This document shows, one piece after another, positions 1 to 5,486 of a stretch of 5,486 nt of DNA. Both the position numbers and the translations under genes were made by a program. Location of the stretch: assembly GCA_934119965.1 (NCBI GenBank), contig CAKOTA010000037.1, forward strand, positions 1-5,486. The letters run 5' to 3'. The notes under the pieces are model-generated. The model was not told the origin of the DNA. It searched no databases and worked only from the letters and a program-made list of their open reading frames with translations. Source of the DNA: an uncultured Bacilli bacterium (GTDB lineage: Bacteria; Bacillota_I; Bacilli_A; RF39; UBA660). The number at the start of each line of letters is the position of its first letter. The first letter of the stretch is position 1.

Positions 1-27
1 TACGTGAAACTTAATGATATACTGCCT

Positions 28-963
28 ATGATAAAGAAAACACTTTATTTCGGTAACCCGGCTTATCTGTCGCTTCGGAACCAGCAGTTGGTGATAAAAC
101 TTCCGGAAGTAGTGAAAAGTACTTCAATTCCAGAAGGTTTTAAACAACAGACGGAAGTGACAAAGCCGATAGAGGATATTGGTGTGCTGGTGCTCGATAA
201 TAAGCAGATTACCATTACACAAGGAGCTTTGGAGGCATTGCTCGAAAATAACTGTGCAGTCATAACTTGCGACAGTAAGAGTATGCCGGTAGGGTTGATG
301 CTTCCGCTGTATGGCAATACCACGCAAAGCGAACGCTTTCGGCAGCAGATTGATGCTTCGCTTCCGCTGAAAAAACAACTTTGGCAGCAAACCATACAGT
401 ATAAGATTAATAATCAAGCTATGGTGTTGGAGCAATGTGTTGGCGAGAAGCATAAGTGCATGTATGTGTGGGCTGGCGATGTAAGGAGTGGCGATCCGGA
501 TAACTTGGAAGGGCGTGCGGCTGCTTATTATTGGAAGATACTGATGCAGCATATCCCCGATTTTACTCGCGACCGTGAAGGCGTTCCTCCCAATAACTTG
601 CTGAATTATGGATACGCCATATTGCGTGCAGTAGTAGCGAGAGCGTTGGTAACGAGTGGCTTGCTTCCTACGTTAGGCATACACCATCATAATAGATATA
701 ATGCATATTGTTTGGCTGATGATATAATGGAACCCTACCGTCCGTATGTAGACGAGTTGGTATATGGATTGATTAAGCAGAAAGGACTTCCTCACGAAGA
801 ACTGACTAAGGAATGGAAGGCGGCAATGCTTGCTGTTCCCACTTTAGAAGTGAAAGTATTGGGTAAACGAAGTCCTTTGATGGTAGCTGTGGCTCAAACC
901 ACAGCGTCTCTCTATAAATGTTTTAACGGAGAATTACGAAAAATCATTTATCCTGAACGGTAA
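28..963 (+). CDS. cas1: Type II-C CRISPR-associated endonuclease Cas1 (integrase subunit)
   Basis: Cas1 is the metal-dependent catalytic subunit of the Cas1-Cas2 integrase, which inserts prespacers next to the leader-proximal repeat. Translation from ATG 28 gives 311 residues, normal for type II Cas1. The N-terminal beta domain opens MIKKTLYFGNPAYLSLRN, followed by LVIKLPEV and DIGVLVLDNKQITIT. The helical catalytic domain shows the expected metal ligands: Glu161 in NLEGRAAAYYW, His220 in LGIHHHNRYN, and the acidic pair Asp232/Glu235 in DDIMEPYRPYVDE. QLWQQTIQYKI is also typical of type II Cas1. An in-frame GTG at 4 would add eight residues (MKLNDILP). I prefer ATG 28 because family members start at M-I-K-[KR]-T-L-Y-F-G; no clear Shine-Dalgarno is visible, as is common in Bacteroidota. 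cas2 follows after a 29-nt gap on the same strand, so one operon, probably with cas9 upstream, is inferred. The gene is intact. Identity is near certain; subtype II-C is inferred. Confidence 0.97.
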   Translation: MIKKTLYFGNPAYLSLRNQQLVIKLPEVVKSTSIPEGFKQQTEVTKPIEDIGVLVLDNKQITITQGALEALLENNCAVITCDSKSMPVGLMLPLYGNTTQSERFRQQIDASLPLKKQLWQQTIQYKINNQAMVLEQCVGEKHKCMYVWAGDVRSGDPDNLEGRAAAYYWKILMQHIPDFTRDREGVPPNNLLNYGYAILRAVVARALVTSGLLPTLGIHHHNRYNAYCLADDIMEPYRPYVDELVYGLIKQKGLPHEELTKEWKAAMLAVPTLEVKVLGKRSPLMVAVAQTTASLYKCFNGELRKIIYPER

Positions 964-992
964 ATATGGATAGGTTTAGCTAATATCGTGTT

Positions 993-1298
993 ATGTGGAT
1001 ATTAGTTCTTTTTGATTTGCCTACAGAAACCAAGAAAGACAAGAAAGCCTATGCGCTTTTTCGTAAGAATCTGCAGCGAGATGGATTTACTATGTTTCAG
1101 TTTTCCATCTATGTACGTCATTGTGCCAGTCAAGAGAATGCTGCGGTTCACATAAAGCGTGTCAAGTCATTTTTGCCTGAATATGGTAATGTCGGGATAA
1201 TCTGCATAACTGATAAACAATTTGCTAATATAGAATTATTCTACGGAAAAAAGCCTCTTCCTCCAGAGGCTCCTGGTCAGCAATTGGAACTCTTTTAA
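993..1298 (+). CDS. cas2: CRISPR-associated protein Cas2
   Basis: Cas2 forms the central dimer of the Cas1-Cas2 integration complex and positions the prespacer; its nuclease activity is generally not needed for spacer acquisition. The product has 101 residues, normal for the family. The ferredoxin-like fold starts with strand WILVLFDLPT, with the conserved Asp8 at the end of strand 1. It continues with a basic helix (KKAYALFRKNLQRDGF), the strand QFSIYVRHC (residues 36-44), helix AAVHIKRVKSFLP, and the strand GNVGIICITDKQF. The C-terminal tail PPEAPGQQLELF would extend toward Cas1. ATG 993 is the only sensible start: the nearest upstream ATG (966) hits a stop after five codons. The gap to cas1 is 29 nt with no terminator, which implies co-transcription. 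Odd feature: codons for residues 86-93 also encode an intrinsic terminator on the opposite strand. The stop codon lies at the foot of a second terminator stem. Confidence 0.96.
   Translation: MWILVLFDLPTETKKDKKAYALFRKNLQRDGFTMFQFSIYVRHCASQENAAVHIKRVKSFLPEYGNVGIICITDKQFANIELFYGKKPLPPEAPGQQLELF
1247..1271 (-). terminator. Intrinsic terminator on the minus strand, inside cas2
   Basis: Read on the minus strand, AGCCTCT (1271-1265), a 6-nt loop GGAGGA, and AGAGGCT (1258-1252) form a perfect GC-rich 7-bp stem. It is followed directly by a run of T (1251-1247; six T counting the last stem base). This is the standard form of a Rho-independent terminator in the direction in which the array is transcribed. 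On the plus strand the A-run precedes the hairpin, so it should not terminate cas2 mRNA. The likely role is to stop array read-through before it becomes antisense to cas2 and cas1. The structure is seen directly; its function is inferred. Confidence 0.65.
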
Positions 1299-1335
1299 AT
1301 ATAAAATCCCACCGTTGAGTGGGATTTTATATTTA
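1296..1335. terminator. Bidirectional intrinsic terminator between cas2 and the array
   Basis: A perfect inverted repeat: AAATATAAAATCCCAC (1297-1312), a 6-nt loop CGTTGA, and GTGGGATTTTATATTT (1319-1334), with one more T-A pair (1296/1335). The CCCAC/GTGGG core followed by TTTTATATTT gives a terminator-like stem and T-rich tract on both strands. It overlaps the cas2 stop codon. It would end the cas mRNA on the plus strand and the pre-crRNA on the minus strand, as expected between convergent transcription units. Confidence 0.85.
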
Positions 1336-1405
1336 GGAACATCTTAAATTTTAATTTCTAATTTTCTTTGTAATATGCTGTGGTACAGAAGATAATAAAT
1401 AATCT
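1336..1405. promoter_or_regulatory. Probable CRISPR leader (AT-rich, cas2 side)
   Basis: These 70 nt lie between the terminator and the first repeat, are AT-rich (for example TAAATTTTAATTTCTAATTT), and have no open frame of note. New spacers in type II systems enter at the junction of leader and first repeat. This side is chosen because the repeat here (1406-1452) is perfect, while the repeat at the far end is degenerate, the usual mark of the oldest end. No integration host factor site or convincing TAnnTTTG promoter was recognised. With minus-strand guides, this leader is downstream of transcription and would serve integration, not promoter function. Confidence 0.6.
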
Positions 1406-1452
1406 GGTGTTCCTGATAGAACAAAGATACTAAATTGAAAGCAAATCACAAC
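1406..1452 (-). repeat. First (leader-proximal) CRISPR repeat, type unit of the array
   Basis: This is the repeat nearest cas2 and the presumed template for duplication during spacer integration. In guide orientation it holds three parts. Positions 1-23 (GTTGTGATTTGCTTTC and following) are the expected tracrRNA-pairing part. Positions 24-31 are TATCTTTG, a Bacteroidota -7 element. Positions 30-45 form an inverted repeat, TGTTC-N6-GAACA. The extra length compared with the 36-nt repeats of many other type II systems is about what the added promoter and 3' hairpin would need. That link is inferred. Confidence 0.9.
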
Positions 1453-1497
1453 TATCTCAGCGTATAGCGTTATATAATACGGGTGTTCCTGATAGAA

Positions 1498-1527
1498 CAA
1501 AGATACTAAATTGAAAGCAAATCACAA
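1498..1527 (-). promoter_or_regulatory. Repeat-embedded promoter (second repeat shown; present in all 52)
   Basis: On the minus strand the repeat has TTG at repeat positions 2-4 (1527-1525), 19 nt, then TATCTTTG at 24-31 (1505-1498). This fits the Bacteroidota housekeeping promoter described for Bacteroides fragilis: a TTG or TTTG -33 element, 19-21 nt, and TAnnTTTG at -7. Transcription would start a few bases further on, around repeat position 35-38. The RNA would then carry roughly 10 nt of repeat, the spacer at 1453-1481, and the next repeat. The same arrangement recurs every 76-77 nt through the array. The match is seen directly; activity is inferred. Confidence 0.65.
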
Positions 1528-4500
1528 CGTAATGCTCTTGGCATTGTGCACAGCTTGCGGTGTTCCTGATAGAACAAAGATACTAAATTGAAAGCAAATC
1601 ACAACCGTTTAGTGCTTCTTCACTTTCTTTTGCTGGGTGTTCCTGATAGAACAAAGATACTAAATTGAAAGCAAATCACAACTAGAATCTGTTAAGGCAC
1701 ATGTATGCTTCAGGTGTTCCTGATAGAACAAAGATACTAAATTGAAAGCAAATCACAACAATGCGTTACGTGAATTGGCAGAAAGATTAGGTGTTCCTGA
1801 TAGAACAAAGATACTAAATTGAAAGCAAATCACAACAGGACTGTCCTATAAGTCAATAGAGATGCAGGTGTTCCTGATAGAACAAAGATACTAAATTGAA
1901 AGCAAATCACAACTAATAAAGATGAAAATACAATTTATTTTATGGTGTTCCTGATAGAACAAAGATACTAAATTGAAAGCAAATCACAACTACGTTCGAC
2001 CTTATCGTGTTGTGCCAAATGGTGTTCCTGATAGAACAAAGATACTAAATTGAAAGCAAATCACAACTATTTCCCATCTTCATTTTTTTTGAATCTGGTG
2101 TTCCTGATAGAACAAAGATACTAAATTGAAAGCAAATCACAACAAAAAGGTTGAAAACGATTGCAGAGAAAGAGGTGTTCCTGATAGAACAAAGATACTA
2201 AATTGAAAGCAAATCACAACGAAGTTTCGATGGAAGAATTTACGCATCAGGGTGTTCCTGATAGAACAAAGATACTAAATTGAAAGCAAATCACAACCGT
2301 GCCGTTCCAAACCATTTGGCATGACTTGGTGTTCCTGATAGAACAAAGATACTAAATTGAAAGCAAATCACAACATCCTCGTGTAGTTACTAACCCTTAT
2401 ACTGGTGTTCCTGATAGAACAAAGATACTAAATTGAAAGCAAATCACAACACCGTTTTCTCCGTCAATCCATTCTGTGTTGGTGTTCCTGATAGAACAAA
2501 GATACTAAATTGAAAGCAAATCACAACTCAGTTAGGATTAGGTATTGGTGCCACCCTGGTGTTCCTGATAGAACAAAGATACTAAATTGAAAGCAAATCA
2601 CAACTCTTGGGCTGCAGCTGTTCGGCAAAGTCGTGGTGTTCCTGATAGAACAAAGATACTAAATTGAAAGCAAATCACAACTGTTTGTCCGTCGTACATC
2701 CATCTTATTGTGGTGTTCCTGATAGAACAAAGATACTAAATTGAAAGCAAATCACAACTCGTTTGTGATTGAGCTTCCCGAAGTGTTTGGTGTTCCTGAT
2801 AGAACAAAGATACTAAATTGAAAGCAAATCACAACTTCTCTGCCAACCTGAACATTACCAAGGAGGTGTTCCTGATAGAACAAAGATACTAAATTGAAAG
2901 CAAATCACAACCGTGCATTCTTCCGCCTTTGGCGTTCGTTTGGTGTTCCTGATAGAACAAAGATACTAAATTGAAAGCAAATCACAACAGAAGTGCCCCC
3001 CATTCGCCGTTTATTCCGGTGTTCCTGATAGAACAAAGATACTAAATTGAAAGCAAATCACAACGCCGTTGTCTCCGTCGATTACTTCTGAGTTGGTGTT
3101 CCTGATAGAACAAAGATACTAAATTGAAAGCAAATCACAACTCTTGGTCTGCCGCTGTTCGGCAAAGTCGTGGTGTTCCTGATAGAACAAAGATACTAAA
3201 TTGAAAGCAAATCACAACATGTTTGTGCGTGCATTTGTGCATTTGTAGGTGTTCCTGATAGAACAAAGATACTAAATTGAAAGCAAATCACAACCCATGC
3301 GAATGATAAATCATGTGTTGAGCGGTGTTCCTGATAGAACAAAGATACTAAATTGAAAGCAAATCACAACCAAATTTTAAACAACTTAAAAAGACCCTAT
3401 GGTGTTCCTGATAGAACAAAGATACTAAATTGAAAGCAAATCACAACTCTGTTTCACGTCAGGAACTTGAAACATAAGGTGTTCCTGATAGAACAAAGAT
3501 ACTAAATTGAAAGCAAATCACAACAGTCTTTAGTTTGTCGATTTCCGCTTGTCTGGTGTTCCTGATAGAACAAAGATACTAAATTGAAAGCAAATCACAA
3601 CCGTCAAACTTTAGCATATACTTTGTGATGTGGTGTTCCTGATAGAACAAAGATACTAAATTGAAAGCAAATCACAACGAGTTTGAATATATATAACTTA
3701 TTGATATAGGTGTTCCTGATAGAACAAAGATACTAAATTGAAAGCAAATCACAACTTCTGCGTTCATCTTTGCCGTTGATGCGTTGGTGTTCCTGATAGA
3801 ACAAAGATACTAAATTGAAAGCAAATCACAACTAGTTGTTGCGAGTTCTGGCCGACGCGTCTGGTGTTCCTGATAGAACAAAGATACTAAATTGAAAGCA
3901 AATCACAACAGAAGACGTTGCATTCTGCAGTACGACGAGGGTGTTCCTGATAGAACAAAGATACTAAATTGAAAGCAAATCACAACCTTCGTTGGCGTGT
4001 ATCGCCTATTTGGTAGGTGTTCCTGATAGAACAAAGATACTAAATTGAAAGCAAATCACAACATAGTTTGTGTAATCCCACATTTGTTTATTGGTGTTCC
4101 TGATAGAACAAAGATACTAAATTGAAAGCAAATCACAACATATCTTCCTATTTTCACCGACTTCTTTATGGTGTTCCTGATAGAACAAAGATACTAAATT
4201 GAAAGCAAATCACAACTTGGTTCATTGCTTCTATTGCAATATCCCAGGTGTTCCTGATAGAACAAAGATACTAAATTGAAAGCAAATCACAACTCTTGGA
4301 CTGCTCCGATTTCGGATGCTTATGGTGTTCCTGATAGAACAAAGATACTAAATTGAAAGCAAATCACAACCGAACGTATGTTACAGAAGCAGATTGATTA
4401 GGTGTTCCTGATAGAACAAAGATACTAAATTGAAAGCAAATCACAACGACTACGAGTATCTCATCACTCCCGAAGAGGGTGTTCCTGATAGAACAAAGAT

Positions 4501-5396
4501 ACTAAATTGAAAGCAAATCACAACCAAGTTCATTAGTTTCATTTCATTCTGTAGGGTGTTCCTGATAGAACAAAGATACTAAATTGAAAGCAAATCACAA
4601 CTGGCTTCAGTCAGTACTAAATATTATCCCGGTGTTCCTGATAGAACAAAGATACTAAATTGAAAGCAAATCACAACATATGTGCTCCAATCGTAGTTAC
4701 CCTCTGGGTGTTCCTGATAGAACAAAGATACTAAATTGAAAGCAAATCACAACTCGTCACTGTTGATATCCGTTATCTTAGGGGTGTTCCTGATAGAACA
4801 AAGATACTAAATTGAAAGCAAATCACAACGCACGGAATGTAGCATTATTTGTATATACAGGTGTTCCTGATAGAACAAAGATACTAAATTGAAAGCAAAT
4901 CACAACCCAGTTTTGGAATTTTAATAGCTCTGTTTGGTGTTCCTGATAGAACAAAGATACTAAATTGAAAGCAAATCACAACCCGAAAGTAATGTTCCTG
5001 TCCTTGCTTAGGGGTGTTCCTGATAGAACAAAGATACTAAATTGAAAGCAAATCACAACTATTTCCCATAATTGTAATATTAAATTAGTGGTGTTCCTGA
5101 TAGAACAAAGATACTAAATTGAAAGCAAATCACAACGCTCTGAACGGTGCTTTATTCGTGTATACCGGTGTTCCTGATAGAACAAAGATACTAAATTGAA
5201 AGCAAATCACAACCTTTTTCCGATAGTATTCCGTTAAGTTCCTGGTGTTCCTGATAGAACAAAGATACTAAATTGAAAGCAAATCACAACAATACTTGCA
5301 ATTTGGTTTTGATACTGGAGGGTGTTCCTGATAGAACAAAGATACTAAATTGAAAGCAAATCACAACTTTATTCTACTTCTTCGTCTGGTAATAAT

Positions 5397-5416
5397 GGTG
5401 TTCCTGATAGAACAAA
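5397..5416 (-). repeat. Degenerate terminal repeat (oldest end of the array)
   Basis: The first 20 nt, GGTGTTCCTGATAGAACAAA, match the repeat exactly, then similarity breaks. AAATCAC, part of the repeat's other end, reappears at 5426-5432, so the unit may be a full repeat with about 8 nt lost and the middle changed. On the minus strand CAAATCTA (5413-5420) reads TAGATTTG, which still fits TAnnTTTG at the same place as TATCTTTG in intact repeats. No TTG is seen at the -33 spacing. The 3' part facing the last spacer (5368-5396) is intact, so this spacer could still be transcribed. Confidence 0.85.
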
Positions 5417-5421
5417 TCTAG

Positions 5422-5441
5422 ATATAAATCACGATTTATAT
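5422..5441. other. AT-rich inverted repeat next to the degenerate repeat
   Basis: ATATAAAT (5422-5429) and ATTTATAT (5434-5441) are perfect inverse complements around CACG. On the minus strand it lies just upstream of TAGATTTG, where a regulator or a weak upstream promoter element could act. The stem is all A-T and has no T-tract, so a terminator is unlikely. It could be a protein-binding palindrome or chance in AT-rich DNA. The remaining 5443-5486 shows no feature I can support; an open plus-strand frame there runs off the window end without a credible start. Confidence 0.4.
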
Positions 5442-5486
5442 GCCAGTGCTATAAGAAAAAATCAAGACCACCCTATCTTTATGGCA

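Larger units (their letters stand above)
1406..5416 (-). CRISPR. Type II-C CRISPR array: 52 perfect 47-nt repeats, 52 spacers, one degenerate end repeat
   Basis: The 47-nt plus-strand unit begins GGTGTTCCTGATAGAACAAA and ends GAAAGCAAATCACAAC. In guide orientation (minus strand) it begins GTTGTGATTTGCTTTC, like Bacteroides II-C repeats. Full repeats start at 1406, 1482, 1559, 1636, 1713, 1790 and so on to 5321; all 52 look identical by eye. Of the 52 spacers, 39 are 30 nt and 13 are 29 nt; these lengths and the repeats sum exactly to 1406-5396. Minus-strand reading is supported by the GTTG repeat start, the promoter signature in each repeat, and minus-strand terminators beyond the cas2-side end. 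The first 20 to 24 nt of each minus-strand repeat would pair with the tracrRNA, which is not in the window. Spacer pairs at 2451/3065, 2605/3142 and 4830/5137 are related. Spacer origins cannot be assigned without a search. Confidence 0.99.

Noticed and set aside
4..27. Upstream GTG start giving an eight-residue N-terminal extension of Cas1
   Set aside because: Type II Cas1 proteins typically begin at the M-I-K-x-T-L-Y-F-G segment; the extension MKLNDILP adds nothing recognisable and would bring the start into the probable end of cas9.
63..552. Open frames on the minus strand opposite cas1 (63-395 and 124-552)
   Set aside because: They lie wholly inside a clear cas1 gene, have low-complexity Ser/Leu/Ile-rich translations with no family motif, and are shadow frames.
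1335..1343. AGGAACATC in the leader resembling the repeat end AGGAACACC in inverse orientation
   Set aside because: Eight of nine bases over so short a stretch is not convincing as a decayed repeat, and the flanking bases do not match.
1760..1809. Spacer and repeat reading together as L-R-E-L-A-E-R-L-G-V-P-D-R-T, like a helix-turn-helix segment
   Set aside because: The repeat happens to encode G-V-P-D-R-T in this frame, and a stop follows (after K-I-L-N). The join is a coincidence of a coding spacer with the repeat.
2298..2327. Inverted repeat CCAAA-CCA-TTTGG within one spacer
   Set aside because: A 5-bp stem inside one spacer reflects the protospacer and has no counterpart in the other 51 spacers.
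3219..3247. Internal direct repeat GTGCATTT in one spacer
   Set aside because: Short, confined to one spacer, and most simply a property of the target sequence.
4371..4400. Spacer reading E-R-M-L-Q-K-Q-I-D compared with E-R-F-R-Q-Q-I-D in Cas1
   Set aside because: The alignment needs a one-residue insertion in a segment of constant length in the family, and base identity outside the ends is poor. Self-targeting is not supported.
5349..5486. Plus-strand open frame running through the last spacer and degenerate repeat off the window end (ends N-Q-D-H-P-I-F-M-A)
   Set aside because: It has no in-frame start before 5481, crosses CRISPR sequence, and 46 open codons in AT-moderate DNA over six frames is not surprising. 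It could contain the edge of a real gene but cannot be supported here.

Overview
The window is the adaptation end and the complete array of a type II (most likely II-C) CRISPR-Cas locus from a member of the Bacteroidota, probably a gut Bacteroidales species such as Bacteroides or Prevotella. Three things point there: the Cas1 and Cas2 sequences look like the Bacteroides II-C proteins, the repeat is 47 nt long and begins GTTGTG in the guide orientation as in Bacteroides II-C arrays, and the repeat contains the Bacteroidota promoter signature TAnnTTTG. No database search was possible, so the genus is an inference.

Layout. Positions 28-963 (+) hold cas1 and 993-1298 (+) hold cas2. The effector cas9 and the tracrRNA are not in the window; cas9 is expected just upstream of position 1. 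A bidirectional intrinsic terminator (1296-1335) sits on the cas2 stop codon. A 70-nt AT-rich stretch (1336-1405) separates it from the array and is the probable leader. The array runs from 1406 to about 5416: 52 full repeats of 47 nt that look identical by eye, 52 spacers (39 of 30 nt, 13 of 29 nt), and a degenerate 53rd repeat at 5397-5416. The last 70 nt (5417-5486) contain an AT-rich inverted repeat and no gene that can be supported.

How it works together. Cas1 and Cas2 form the integrase that inserts new spacers, presumably at the cas2-side leader, because the degenerate repeat marks the opposite, oldest end. The array reads as guide RNA on the minus strand, toward the cas genes. Every repeat carries TTG-N19-TATCTTTG on that strand, so each spacer probably has its own promoter, comparable to the repeat-embedded promoters known from Neisseria II-C arrays. 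Array and cas operon are therefore convergent. Two intrinsic terminators act on the minus strand: the shared one after cas2, and a second hairpin plus T-tract hidden inside the cas2 coding sequence (1247-1271), which would stop array transcripts from running antisense through cas2 and cas1.

The most interesting points are the per-repeat promoter, the terminator inside cas2, the reversed polarity (newest spacers at the 3' end of transcription), and spacer pairs that match in the same register with differences mainly at codon third positions, a record of repeated acquisition from diverged relatives of the same mobile genes.
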